64,000 nt of DNA from Opitutales bacterium UBA5694 (GTDB lineage Bacteria; Verrucomicrobiota; Verrucomicrobiia; Opitutales; Opitutaceae). Positions within the stretch are counted from its first letter, which is position 1. The number at the start of each line of letters is the position of its first letter. This document shows positions 1 through 8,361 of the stretch, in pieces. The stretch lies in contig DIHO01000019.1 in assembly GCA_002420185.1 (NCBI GenBank), forward strand, positions 124,001 through 188,000, written 5' to 3'. A program made the translations under genes and the position numbers. Under the pieces are notes generated by a model. It saw only the letters and a list, made by a program, of their open reading frames with translations. It had not been told where the DNA came from and made no database searches.

Positions 1-202
1 AGAAACATAGAATGGAAAAATTGAGCATACCTGCGGGCTGGGCAGCGGCAAGGGCATCTGCGGAGTAACGGGCAAGAAAGACGCGATCGACGAAGATGAG
101 AATCGAATGCGAGCCCATGCTGAGAATCAGGGGGACCGCAACGATTAGGAGTTGCCGATAGCCACCCGGTTCTCGCCAGCGTTTTTCAAGTCGTCCCAAC
201 AT
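1..202 (-). CDS. MATE family efflux transporter, N-terminal part (cut by window edge)
   Basis: Reading the minus strand from an ATG at 202 gives 67 residues before the window edge. After a short basic leader comes a hydrophobic helix (LLIVAVPLILSMGSHSI), then FVDRVFLARYSADALAAA and a second hydrophobic start. This matches the first two helices of MATE (multi-antimicrobial extrusion) cation-coupled drug exporters, where the conserved pattern is a first helix followed by a loop with DRxFL and ALAAA. The frame is open upstream to about 376, so an ATG at 307 would add 35 residues. I prefer 202 because MATE proteins normally have short leaders. Neither ATG has a clear Shine-Dalgarno sequence. Substrate unknown. 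Confidence 0.72.
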   Translation of the reverse strand, partial: MLGRLEKRWREPGGYRQLLIVAVPLILSMGSHSILIFVDRVFLARYSADALAAAQPAGMLNFSILCF

Positions 203-534
203 CAGATGCTCAATGGGAATAGGGTATGCGGTATCAAAGGGAAGAAAATTGTCGATAGTGTCGAAATGGTAGGGATGACCGGTTCGGTCCTCCGTCTCGA
301 GTTCCATGTTAGGAGGATCGAGCCGATCTTTTCTACCTTGCTGGCCATTCTGAGTAGGGCCTTCTCTCGCTTTTCCCGCGAGTCAAAAGGTAGGGCTGAC
401 GATTCACCGTCAGTCGTCGATCCATCCAAAGCGTCGGCTACTTAAGGATAAGCTGCCCGACCATTGGAACTATTCGACCCTATCCCAAAGAAACGCTTTG
501 ATCCCTGATCGTTTTTAATTACGGATAGCATGTC

Positions 535-1323
535 ATGTCTGAGCTTGAATTTAAGGGAGAAGTTGCAGTCGTAACCGGTGCAGGGATCGGGATTGGATTC
601 GAGATTTGTCGTTCTCTGGCGCTTGAGGGTGCTCAAGTGATCCTCAATGATCTGGATGAGCTGTTAGCGGAAAGTGCCGCAGAAAAGATCCGAAGTGAAG
701 GAGGGGTCTGTCAGGCGTTGGGAGGCGATGCCAGCGATCCAAAGTTCGCGGCTTCGCTCATAGGCCATGCCGTTGAACGATTTGGCTCGATTCATATCGC
801 AATTGCGAATGCAGGAATCACGACCTACGGAGCCTTTCTCGACTATACAGTGGAGGAGTTCCAGAAGCTGGTGAGTTTAAACCTGCAAGGGTCGTTCTTT
901 CTTGCACAAGCAGCGGCGCTGCATATGAAGACGCAGAATACGGGAGGACGGATGCTTTTCATGTCCTCCGTTACGGGGCATCAGTCTCATCCTTATTTGG
1001 TTCCCTACGGAATGACTAAGGGTGCACTGCGTATGCTGGCGAAAGGGCTCGTGGGAGAGCTTTCCCAGTATGCAATTACGGTAAACGCTATTTCACCCGG
1101 GGCGGTGCTTACCGAGCGGACAACGGGTGACGACCCCACCTTCGAGGATGGCTGGTGCGGGACGATTCCTATGGGGCGTGTCGCCACGGTTCAGGATATT
1201 GCCAACGCGGCCCTTTTTTTGGTATCTGATAAGGCAAGTCACATCACTGGGCAAACGCTGCTAGTTGATGGCGGTTGGACTGCCACAAGTCAGGTGCCTA
1301 AACTTCAGATACCCGAAGACTAG
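535..1323 (+). CDS. SDR family NAD(P)-dependent oxidoreductase
   Basis: A 262-residue classical short-chain dehydrogenase/reductase. The cofactor loop TGAGIGIG lies at residues 14-21, and an Asp-rich stretch after beta-2 (NDLD) suggests NAD(H) preference. NAG follows in IANAGIT. The catalytic set is Ser144/145 with Tyr158-x3-Lys162 (YGMTK). The C-terminus has HITGQTLLVDGG, usual for the glucose-dehydrogenase and 3-oxoacyl-reductase-like branch. Length fits the 250-265 norm. It stands alone: the minus-strand MATE gene lies upstream, and a dead S9 peptidase relic overlaps its last 26 bases on the other strand. Substrate cannot be told from sequence; sugar, polyol or ketoacyl reduction are all possible. 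Confidence 0.9.
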   Translation: MSELEFKGEVAVVTGAGIGIGFEICRSLALEGAQVILNDLDELLAESAAEKIRSEGGVCQALGGDASDPKFAASLIGHAVERFGSIHIAIANAGITTYGAFLDYTVEEFQKLVSLNLQGSFFLAQAAALHMKTQNTGGRMLFMSSVTGHQSHPYLVPYGMTKGALRMLAKGLVGELSQYAITVNAISPGAVLTERTTGDDPTFEDGWCGTIPMGRVATVQDIANAALFLVSDKASHITGQTLLVDGGWTATSQVPKLQIPED

Positions 1324-1790
1324 TAGGGAACTGGCGTGCTTTAAATTGCCAACTCTCGTCAAAAAAGCCGGCTTCGATAACTCCAACGGGATACTGCGGA
1401 GCTAGTGTTTCGACCAAGTCAATGACCGCCCAGTGAGGCAACTTGGGAATCTGTAGAGAATTGCTGCCTCCTGAGAATTTACTGAAAGTGAAACCCGATT
1501 TGATTACGATATAGCGCTTCGGGTTGAGCGGATTGGGATAGATCATCAAGGGTGCCTGTTCATCGGTCGAATAGATTTGTTAGCCGATCCGAAGTAATTT
1601 GGCGTTCCATTCAAAGGGGAGTCTCGATTGGATAAGGGCCAGTATTTGATTACTGCTCGGGTCGCCCCAGAGAATGATATTAGAGTACTCGATATTTTCG
1701 TTGGTAACTTCGTGGTCTCTATTGGTTTGGACTTCGCTTCGAAACTGTCTTCACCATTGTGAGCTGCGATGGTGAAAGGCTAAGAGTTTA
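1298..1790 (-). pseudogene. C-terminal relic of an S9 (prolyl oligopeptidase type) peptidase
   Basis: One minus-strand frame reads from about 1790 to a stop at 1298 and resembles the C-terminal part of secreted planctomycete/verrucomicrobial prolyl-oligopeptidase-like hydrolases: RQFRSEVQTN, then IILWGDPSSN, then IYPNPLNPKRYIVIKSGFTF, PKLPHWAVIDL and a final GFFDESWQFK. Two in-frame stops interrupt it: TGA at 1753-1751, where the context W-stop-RQFR suggests a CGA Arg codon mutated to TGA, and TAA at 1582-1580. The catalytic hydrolase domain and signal peptide are missing. The last bases overlap the end of the SDR gene convergently. Family similarity is recalled from memory; the stops are seen directly. 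I regard this as a dead remnant, not a selenoprotein, because a TAA is also present. Confidence 0.7.
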
Positions 1791-2057
1791 GTTTATTATA
1801 ATTAAATAACAAATACAAGACCTCATCTACGCCACTCTTTTTCAGGTCCGTTCAAGATTGAAGGAAAGAACAGGGTTGGGAAAGCTCATCCGTCAACGAC
1901 GATGGATTTGTAATCCTTCCATTGGGGCGAGCCGATATTCAATGAAAGGGACCGAGACAAGAATCCTTGTCGTTTCCCGGTAGTCTCCCAATTTGACTCA
2001 AGATCCCTTCAACGACGTATTTCAGTCCCATCGGGCTCGCGAAATTGGCGAGAAACC

Positions 2058-2681
2058 TTAGTTGGTTGATTCGGAAGCCTCTATTAAAGGGAGCTGACAT
2101 TGGTGGATCAAGCAGCCTAAGCCTGCTCCAAATCCAATTCCGTGGCAAGCTCCCCACAAAAGACGACCCGTGGAACCCCCTGTAATTTGATGGAGGTCAT
2201 CGCCCGCATAGTAGCCCAACGTGTGGAACGTGAATAAGATTCCGAATACAAACAATAGATTCCCTTGGCTGCCAAAAGCCCGTTTCAGAATAATTGCCAT
2301 AAGAAGGAGTCCTAGTGCAGAGCCGTAAAGATCGCCGTGATGATGCCACTTAAGGCCCAACCAGAAAAGGCACCAGAGGACGGCGTATCCGAGAAAGGCG
2401 ACCGAGAAAAGAGCCGTAAACCGAATTTGATTCTTTGGCACGATTGTTAGCCGACTCAGGACCCAGCCAGAGAGTAGCAGGTACACGAGTGCAATTGAGG
2501 CATACATCGTCCATTGTCCGCGGATGAGTCTGAAGGCCCAAATCGAATAGGCAATCACGCTGACCAATCCAAAACCGATACCTCCGTAGAGAATAGAAAA
2601 AGTTAGGGAGTAGGGGCTTTTGATTTTTTCAGTCCCCAATCTTTCGAGAACTTGGGAGGGATTTAGGCCAAAGATTTTCAT
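2058..2681 (-). CDS. hypothetical polytopic membrane protein
   Basis: A protein of about 207 residues with some six hydrophobic segments (for example FSILYGGIGFGLVSVIAYSI and LLFVFGILFTFHTLGYYAG) and a histidine-rich loop WHHHGD after the third or fourth helix. I do not recognise the family. The frame is open to 2786, but I place the start at the ATG at 2681 (MKIFGLNPSQVLERLG), because the extra 35 residues upstream look unlike a protein start. It is transcribed away from the PRPP synthetase gene, leaving about 215 bp for two divergent promoters. The stretch from 1791 to 2057 downstream holds no gene I can support. Confidence 0.6.
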   Translation of the reverse strand: MKIFGLNPSQVLERLGTEKIKSPYSLTFSILYGGIGFGLVSVIAYSIWAFRLIRGQWTMYASIALVYLLLSGWVLSRLTIVPKNQIRFTALFSVAFLGYAVLWCLFWLGLKWHHHGDLYGSALGLLLMAIILKRAFGSQGNLLFVFGILFTFHTLGYYAGDDLHQITGGSTGRLLWGACHGIGFGAGLGCLIHQCQLPLIEASESTN

Positions 2682-2895
2682 ATGGAGAAGGTTAGGGGTG
2701 TTGAGTGAGTGTTCAGCCAAAGAGAAAAATGGCGTTTGACGCAACCTTATGCGAGTCAGCCAACGTTTCAAACAAACCCTTTCCAATGAACATTTGTAGC
2801 GAATAAAGCTCGCCCTTTTGGTTCTCAGTGTTTCATTTTCCTAATACTCGTATGCCACTCCAAGCCCCGAGTTTTCCAAATCGAAGTTCTCCCGT

Positions 2896-4104
2896 ATGAC
2901 TGAGCCAAAATACATTGTCGTTGGAAATTCCTCAGATGATCCGTTCGCTATCGACGTCGCCTTCGCGATGGGTCAGGGGGAGGATGTTGCGGATCTCATC
3001 AGCATGAAGCGGTTCGCCAATTCGGAATTCTGTCCGCGTTTCATTTCGGATGAGCAGGATTTTTCCGAAATCGGAAACAAGCTGAGTGGAAAAAGCATAA
3101 TAATCGTCAGCACGAGCAGTCTCGTGATGAGCCGTCAGAGCCTCGCGATGCGAAACCTGATGATTGCTCGGGCTGCGAAAGAGAACGGTGCCGCGGAGGT
3201 GATTCTCGTAGAGCCCGATCTGTACTACAGTGCCCAAGACCGAGGACCGCGACCGAATTTGGGCAAGACCGAAGTTGAACGTGACCTGAATGATCTCAAG
3301 AAATTCGATGGCCAACTCTTTACTGCGAAGCTGTACGCACAAATGCTGAAGCTAGCGGGAGTGGATCGAGTGGTAACAGTCCACAATCACTCTTTCTCAG
3401 TGCAAGCAATGTTTAGCGAAGTCTTCGATGGGAAGTTTCATAACTTGATTCCCTATGACATCTACGTCGACTACTTGCTGAATTCAGATATTGTCGATTA
3501 CGAAGATGCTGGAGAAGGGTTGGCACTTTGCGCGCCGGACAAGGGAGCCAGGGAGTTCGTCAAGCAGATGTTTGCCCAACTCGGATTCGACAAGGCAAAG
3601 TTTGTCCTTCTCGACAAGGAGCGGATTAGTGAGCGGCAGGTTGAAATCAAAATCCATGAGGAAAGTGAAACGAAGCTCGAGGACATTCAAGGTCATGACA
3701 TCGTTCTTTTCGATGATATGGTGCGGACTGGTTCGACGGTTGTTAAATCCTGTCAGCTATTGAAGCAAGTGAACCCAGATAAGACGGTTTTTGCTCTGAC
3801 GCATTTTTACGCAAGCGAGGAGGGTCGAGTAAAAATGGCCAATACGGCGATCGACGAAATCCTTACGCTCAACACGATTCCAACCGTGCTCAATCGCGAT
3901 ATTCAGGGGCGGCTTCGCAAGAAAATGGTCGTACTAAAAATTGAAAAGTGGCTTGCCCTTAATTTGTGTCGTATCCTTAGCCTGCCGCAACCGGACATGG
4001 GCGACAGTCTCTACTCTATCGACATGTCTTCAAAAAATACCCGTTGGAAACGTAAGATCTGGCTCAGCGAGCAGCTGAAGGCCCTAAATCAAGGCAGTGT
4101 TTAG
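2896..4104 (+). CDS. ribose-phosphate pyrophosphokinase-like protein (PRPP synthetase family, long divergent form)
   Basis: A 402-residue relative of PRPP synthetase, which transfers pyrophosphate from ATP to ribose 5-phosphate for nucleotide, His and Trp synthesis. The PRPP-binding loop is clear at residues 269-281 (IVLFDDMVRTGST). The flexible ATP loop, usually YxRQDRK-like, appears as YYSAQDRGPRP near 110-120. The FANSEF segment near 40 matches the FxDGE region only loosely. Canonical bacterial Prs is about 310-320 residues, so this one carries roughly 80 more, including a C-terminal tail of about 110 residues after the PRPP loop. It could be the cell's only Prs or a paralogue with another role. 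It stands alone between a divergent membrane protein and the PSCyt1 trio. Confidence 0.8.
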   Translation: MTEPKYIVVGNSSDDPFAIDVAFAMGQGEDVADLISMKRFANSEFCPRFISDEQDFSEIGNKLSGKSIIIVSTSSLVMSRQSLAMRNLMIARAAKENGAAEVILVEPDLYYSAQDRGPRPNLGKTEVERDLNDLKKFDGQLFTAKLYAQMLKLAGVDRVVTVHNHSFSVQAMFSEVFDGKFHNLIPYDIYVDYLLNSDIVDYEDAGEGLALCAPDKGAREFVKQMFAQLGFDKAKFVLLDKERISERQVEIKIHEESETKLEDIQGHDIVLFDDMVRTGSTVVKSCQLLKQVNPDKTVFALTHFYASEEGRVKMANTAIDEILTLNTIPTVLNRDIQGRLRKKMVVLKIEKWLALNLCRILSLPQPDMGDSLYSIDMSSKNTRWKRKIWLSEQLKALNQGSV

Positions 4105-4278
4105 GCTTTCCGGTTGATTTTTGAATGCTCTGCCGGCTGCCCAGAATCGGAAAAAGTCGTTTCTCTCCTCGAGAGGGGAGCCGATAAGCTTGAATCCGTC
4201 CAGTTTTCTACTCATGTATGTAACAGGTCGAAGGGGCTTATGTGCACATGTCTAAATTAGCCCTGGCTGTTTCCTGAA

Positions 4279-6960
4279 ATGCTCTGCCCAACCTATATTC
4301 CATTTGCCTTACACGCAAAATTATCCTCTATGTTTTGCGGAGTTTTCTTGCTTTTCTTTATATCTAAAACGAGCGGAGAAGATTACGCACTCGAGGAGCC
4401 TCTTCTCGATTTCGTCAACGCATACTGTGTCAGTTGCCACAATCCGGATAAGAAAAAGGGAAAACTCGATCTTGAATCCCTCTTGGGGGCTGGAGTCGAC
4501 CAGCATTTTGAGGTTTGGGATGAGGTGGTCTGGATGCTGCGGGAGCGCGAAATGCCGCCCGAAGAGGAGGATGTGAAACGCCCTCGGGAATCCGAATTCG
4601 AATCGGTAGCGGAATGGCTGGAAGGAAAATTGGTTGGATTGTCGGGCAACGGGGATGAACGAGATCCGATTATTTCCTCTAAGCATGCGCTGGTAAATCA
4701 GTACTGTGTCAGTTGTCACAATCCGGATGAAAGAAAGGGCGACTTGGTCTTGGAAGGAATTTCGCTCGATGATCCAGAGGAAAATCCTGAATTGTGGGAG
4801 AAGGTGATCAAACGCCTAGATTCACGTCAAATGCCTCCACCCGACCGGAAGCGGCCAAGCGAGGCCACTTATGATGCGGTGCTCGCTTCGATTACTGAAT
4901 CGCTGGATGCCCACGCCTCAATTAACCCGAAGCCGGGACGCGTTGAGACATTTCGTCGTTTGAATCGAACCGAGTACCGGAACGCGATTCGTGATCTTCT
5001 CGCAGTCAACATCGATGCGAAGAGCTTGCTCCCGAAGGACGATGAGAGTCATGGTTTTGATAACGTCACGGTGGGAGCGCTTTCCCCGAGCTTGCTCGAC
5101 CGGTATATTTCAGCGGCTCAGAAGATCAGCCGCTTAGCAGTGGGAACGCCCTACCGTTCTCCAAGGGGATATACCTATCGTATTCGTCCAGATGTTACGC
5201 AGGAAAAACATGTTGACGGACTTCCGATCGGCACCCGTGGCGGTACCCTCATCGACTATACGTTTCCCCAAGATGGTGAATACGAAATCGAAGTGCTTCT
5301 TACACGTGATCGCAATGAGCACGTAGAAGGACTGAAGGAGACTCACGAAATGGAGATCCTTCTCGATCGTTCCCTGGTTAAACGGTTCACAATAGATCCC
5401 CCCAAAGGCATTCGAGATCATAGCCAATTGGACAAACACTTAAAGACGCGATTTAGTGCGAAGGCAGGTCCAAGGAAGCTAGGGGTGACGTTTTTGCAAA
5501 CTCCTTATTCGCTATTGGAAATTAAGCGAGAGCCCTTCCGTGCCCATTACAATCATCACCGTCACCCGCGTCTTACACCTGCGGTTTATCAAATTTCCAT
5601 TACGGGTCCGTTTGAGGCAAAAGGTGCAGGAGATACTCCTAGCCGGAAAAAGATCTTCATAAAGCATCCTTCCGATGAGAGTGCGGAGGAGTCCGTTGCC
5701 CGCGAGATCCTCGCGAACCTAATGAAGCTGGCTTATCGCCGTTCTATTTCCAATGAGGATCTAAAGCGCCCGATGGACTTCTTCAAGGAAGGTAAGGAAG
5801 GGGGTGGATTTGAATCTGGCATTGAGATGGCTTTGAGTTCCATTCTCGTGAGCCCTCAGTTTTTGTTTCGAGTGGAGAAAGATCCCGCTGGTTCGAAGCC
5901 CGGCGAGGCTTATCGGATCAGTGACTTGGAATTAGCGAGCCGATTGTCCTTCTTTCTTTGGAGCAGTTTGCCTGATGGGGAACTGCTAGATTTGGCGATT
6001 GCGGGCAAACTTCGCAATCCTGGAGTTCTGGAAGCACAGGTAACCCGGATGCTTGACGACGAGAAGGCGGTTAACCTAGTAGATAATTTTGCGAGCCAAT
6101 GGCTGCATCTGCGAAATTTGGATTCGGTTGTGCCCGATTCGAGGTTGTATCCAGACTTTGATGATAATCTGAGGCAGTCCTTTCGAAAAGAGACAGAGCT
6201 GTTTTTCGAAAGTGTAATAAGGGAAGATCGAAGCGTCCTGGATTTGTTAAAATCGGACTATACTTTTCTTGATGAGCGATTGGCCTACCATTACGGCATC
6301 CCTAACATTGCAGGTAGCCGGTTCCGCCGGGTTAGTCTTGATCTGGAACACAATCGAGGTGGGTTGCTTCGACAAGGCAGTATCCTTACAGTTACTTCGT
6401 ACGCAACGCGAACCTCACCGGTTATCCGAGGAAGCTGGATTCTAGAAAACATAATAGGAACGCCCCCACCCCCGCCCCCTCCGAACATTCCCGCTCTTGA
6501 GGAGAATAAAGTGGATGCAACGCTTTCAATGAGAGAGCAATTGGCGGAACATCGTGAGAATCCGGCGTGTGCCGGCTGCCATAACCTGATGGATCCGGTG
6601 GGATTTGCATTGGAGAATTTCGATGCCGTTGGCCGCTGGAGGGAATACGAAGATGGTACGGCGATTGATGTATCGGGTGGATTGCCCGATGGAAGCGTTT
6701 TCAAAGGAGTAGGGCCGCTCGAGGAGGGCCTATTGGAGCGCCCGGAACTTTTTGTTCGTACGTTAAGCGAAAAACTGCTTACATTTGCTTTAGGTAGGGG
6801 AGTTGAAGCCCACGACGCCCCTGCAGTTCGGGGGATCGTGAAAAATGCACGATCAGACGAATATAGGTTTTCGTCGATAATACTAGGTATCGTGAAAAGC
6901 GTGCCGTTTCAGATGAGAGCTAAACTAGACGGTGATTACGTAGCGATTCGTTCGCAATAG
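4279..6960 (+). CDS. PSCyt1/DUF1592-family multi-haem protein (DUF1587-DUF1595-DUF1592-DUF1588-DUF1585 type)
   Basis: An 893-residue exported protein of the type common in planctomycetes and verrucomicrobia. A hydrophobic leader occupies residues 19-30; an ATG at 4330 (MFCGVF) is an alternative start. Two N-terminal haem-c modules carry CVSCH at residues 50-54 and 143-147, and a third CAGCH lies near 764 followed by NLMDPVGFALENFD, the DUF1588 signature. Between them are the DUF1587 segment (RLNRTEYRNAIRDLL), DUF1595/DUF1592 (SRLSFFLWSSLPD) and a PPPPPPP linker before the last haem. The C-terminal block fits DUF1585. The role is undetermined; these proteins are thought to be periplasmic electron-transfer or carbohydrate-oxidising partners. 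It is 12 bp from its usual DUF1552 partner. The first haem module is duplicated (see findings). Confidence 0.9.
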   Translation: MLCPTYIPFALHAKLSSMFCGVFLLFFISKTSGEDYALEEPLLDFVNAYCVSCHNPDKKKGKLDLESLLGAGVDQHFEVWDEVVWMLREREMPPEEEDVKRPRESEFESVAEWLEGKLVGLSGNGDERDPIISSKHALVNQYCVSCHNPDERKGDLVLEGISLDDPEENPELWEKVIKRLDSRQMPPPDRKRPSEATYDAVLASITESLDAHASINPKPGRVETFRRLNRTEYRNAIRDLLAVNIDAKSLLPKDDESHGFDNVTVGALSPSLLDRYISAAQKISRLAVGTPYRSPRGYTYRIRPDVTQEKHVDGLPIGTRGGTLIDYTFPQDGEYEIEVLLTRDRNEHVEGLKETHEMEILLDRSLVKRFTIDPPKGIRDHSQLDKHLKTRFSAKAGPRKLGVTFLQTPYSLLEIKREPFRAHYNHHRHPRLTPAVYQISITGPFEAKGAGDTPSRKKIFIKHPSDESAEESVAREILANLMKLAYRRSISNEDLKRPMDFFKEGKEGGGFESGIEMALSSILVSPQFLFRVEKDPAGSKPGEAYRISDLELASRLSFFLWSSLPDGELLDLAIAGKLRNPGVLEAQVTRMLDDEKAVNLVDNFASQWLHLRNLDSVVPDSRLYPDFDDNLRQSFRKETELFFESVIREDRSVLDLLKSDYTFLDERLAYHYGIPNIAGSRFRRVSLDLEHNRGGLLRQGSILTVTSYATRTSPVIRGSWILENIIGTPPPPPPPNIPALEENKVDATLSMREQLAEHRENPACAGCHNLMDPVGFALENFDAVGRWREYEDGTAIDVSGGLPDGSVFKGVGPLEEGLLERPELFVRTLSEKLLTFALGRGVEAHDAPAVRGIVKNARSDEYRFSSIILGIVKSVPFQMRAKLDGDYVAIRSQ

Positions 6961-6972
6961 AGATTAAATACT

Positions 6973-8319
6973 ATGAAATTCATAACTAAAAGGTATATAC
7001 CTCGAAGAACCTTTCTCAAAGGCGTGGGAGCGTCGTTCGCATTGCCGCTACTCGATGCGATGGTTCCTGCCGCCACTGCTACCTCGAGAACGGCAGCCAA
7101 CGGGGTGCGGCGTCTAGGCTACGTTTTCATGCCAATGGGCTGTGACCAATCAAGATGGACGCCTGGGAGCGACGACACGCTCGATAAGCTCTCGCCGATT
7201 CTCGATTCGCTCACTCCCGTTAAAGACCAAACAACGGTGTTTACGAATATGGAGTTGAAGCCTGCTTACCCGGGGTCGCACGCGACTTCGAATTCTTCCT
7301 TCTTGAGCGCTGCGAAGGCGAAGGTGACCGAGAGTTCAGACTATTACCTTGGGACTACTGCGGACCAGGTTGCTGCTAAGCAAATCGGACAGGAAACCCA
7401 ACTTCCCTCACTAGAGCTAGCCATGGATTTGATGGAGACGGTTGGCCAGTGCGACAATGGATACGCTTGCGTGTATCAAAACAATCTTTCTTGGTCTTCC
7501 CCTACAACTCCACTACCGGCGGAAGCCCACCCGCGCATCGTTTTTGAAAACCTTTTCGGTGAAGGCGGGACTCCTGAGGAAAGACGGGAGGCTTTGAGGA
7601 AGCGTGCGAGCCTACTCGATTCGATCACAGAAGATATGAAACGCATGAAGCGTGACTTGGGTGTTCGTGACCGAGCACGTTTAACAGAGTATTTGGACGC
7701 TATACGGGAAGTTGAAAGACGCATACAGAAAGCGGAATTAGATTCGAAAGACAACCCATTGCCAGATCTCGAACGTCCTATGGGAGTTCCAGCGATGTAT
7801 GCTGATCACGCACGTCTAATGTTTGATCTCCAACTGCTGGCGTATCAAGGTGACATTACACGAATTTCCACTTTTCAAATTGCGCGGGAAACGAGTAATC
7901 GCTCGTATCCTGAAATCGGTGTTTCCGATCCGCACCATCCACTTTCGCACCATGGTGACAATCCGGATAAGATTGAGCGCATGTCTAAGATCAATGCATT
8001 TCACGTTTCCTTGTTTGCGGAATATTTGGAGAAACTGAAGAATACTCCAGAAGGTAACGGCTCATTGTTAGACAATGTGCTAATTCTTTATGGAAGCGGT
8101 ATTGGTAATCCCAATGTTCATGATCATACGAATCTGCCTTGCATCGTTGCGGGTGGAGCCTCCGGCGGGATGAAGGGAAATCGCCACATTCGGTATGACA
8201 AGCCTACACCTTTGGCGAACCTGCATCTGACTCTTCTCGACAAGGTTGGGGTAAAAATCGATTCGTTTGGCGATAGTGACGGAATGATCAACGATCTGTT
8301 TGAACCGCTTTCGGTCTAA
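6973..8319 (+). CDS. DUF1552 family Tat-exported protein
   Basis: A 448-residue protein with a twin-arginine signal (RRTFLKGVGASFALPLL, arginines at 11-12), so it is probably exported folded, perhaps with a cofactor. The body is DUF1552: GYVFMPMGCDQSRWTPG near the start, YPGSHATSNSSFLS, the helix DAIREVERRIQKAE, then SDPHHPLSHHGDNPDKIE and a C-terminal LYGSGIGNPNVHDHTNLP. The repeated His/Asp clusters hint at metal binding. DUF1552 genes nearly always follow a DUF1592-type cytochrome gene, as here with a 12 bp gap, so the two are very likely co-transcribed and work together. The biochemical function is not established. Confidence 0.9.
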   Translation: MKFITKRYIPRRTFLKGVGASFALPLLDAMVPAATATSRTAANGVRRLGYVFMPMGCDQSRWTPGSDDTLDKLSPILDSLTPVKDQTTVFTNMELKPAYPGSHATSNSSFLSAAKAKVTESSDYYLGTTADQVAAKQIGQETQLPSLELAMDLMETVGQCDNGYACVYQNNLSWSSPTTPLPAEAHPRIVFENLFGEGGTPEERREALRKRASLLDSITEDMKRMKRDLGVRDRARLTEYLDAIREVERRIQKAELDSKDNPLPDLERPMGVPAMYADHARLMFDLQLLAYQGDITRISTFQIARETSNRSYPEIGVSDPHHPLSHHGDNPDKIERMSKINAFHVSLFAEYLEKLKNTPEGNGSLLDNVLILYGSGIGNPNVHDHTNLPCIVAGGASGGMKGNRHIRYDKPTPLANLHLTLLDKVGVKIDSFGDSDGMINDLFEPLSV

Positions 8320-8361
8320 TCGAATCTTTGGTTGAATCCTCACTGCAGAACAAACTAAGAG

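Noticed and set aside
202..429. 75-residue minus-strand ORF upstream of the MATE gene
   Set aside because: Composition is unlike protein and it overlaps the open upstream extension of the MATE frame; probably a shadow.
1939..2157. 72-residue minus-strand ORF as a gene
   Set aside because: It overlaps the end of the membrane protein gene in another frame, has no start signal, and no family is recognisable, although its C-terminal half reads somewhat like protein.
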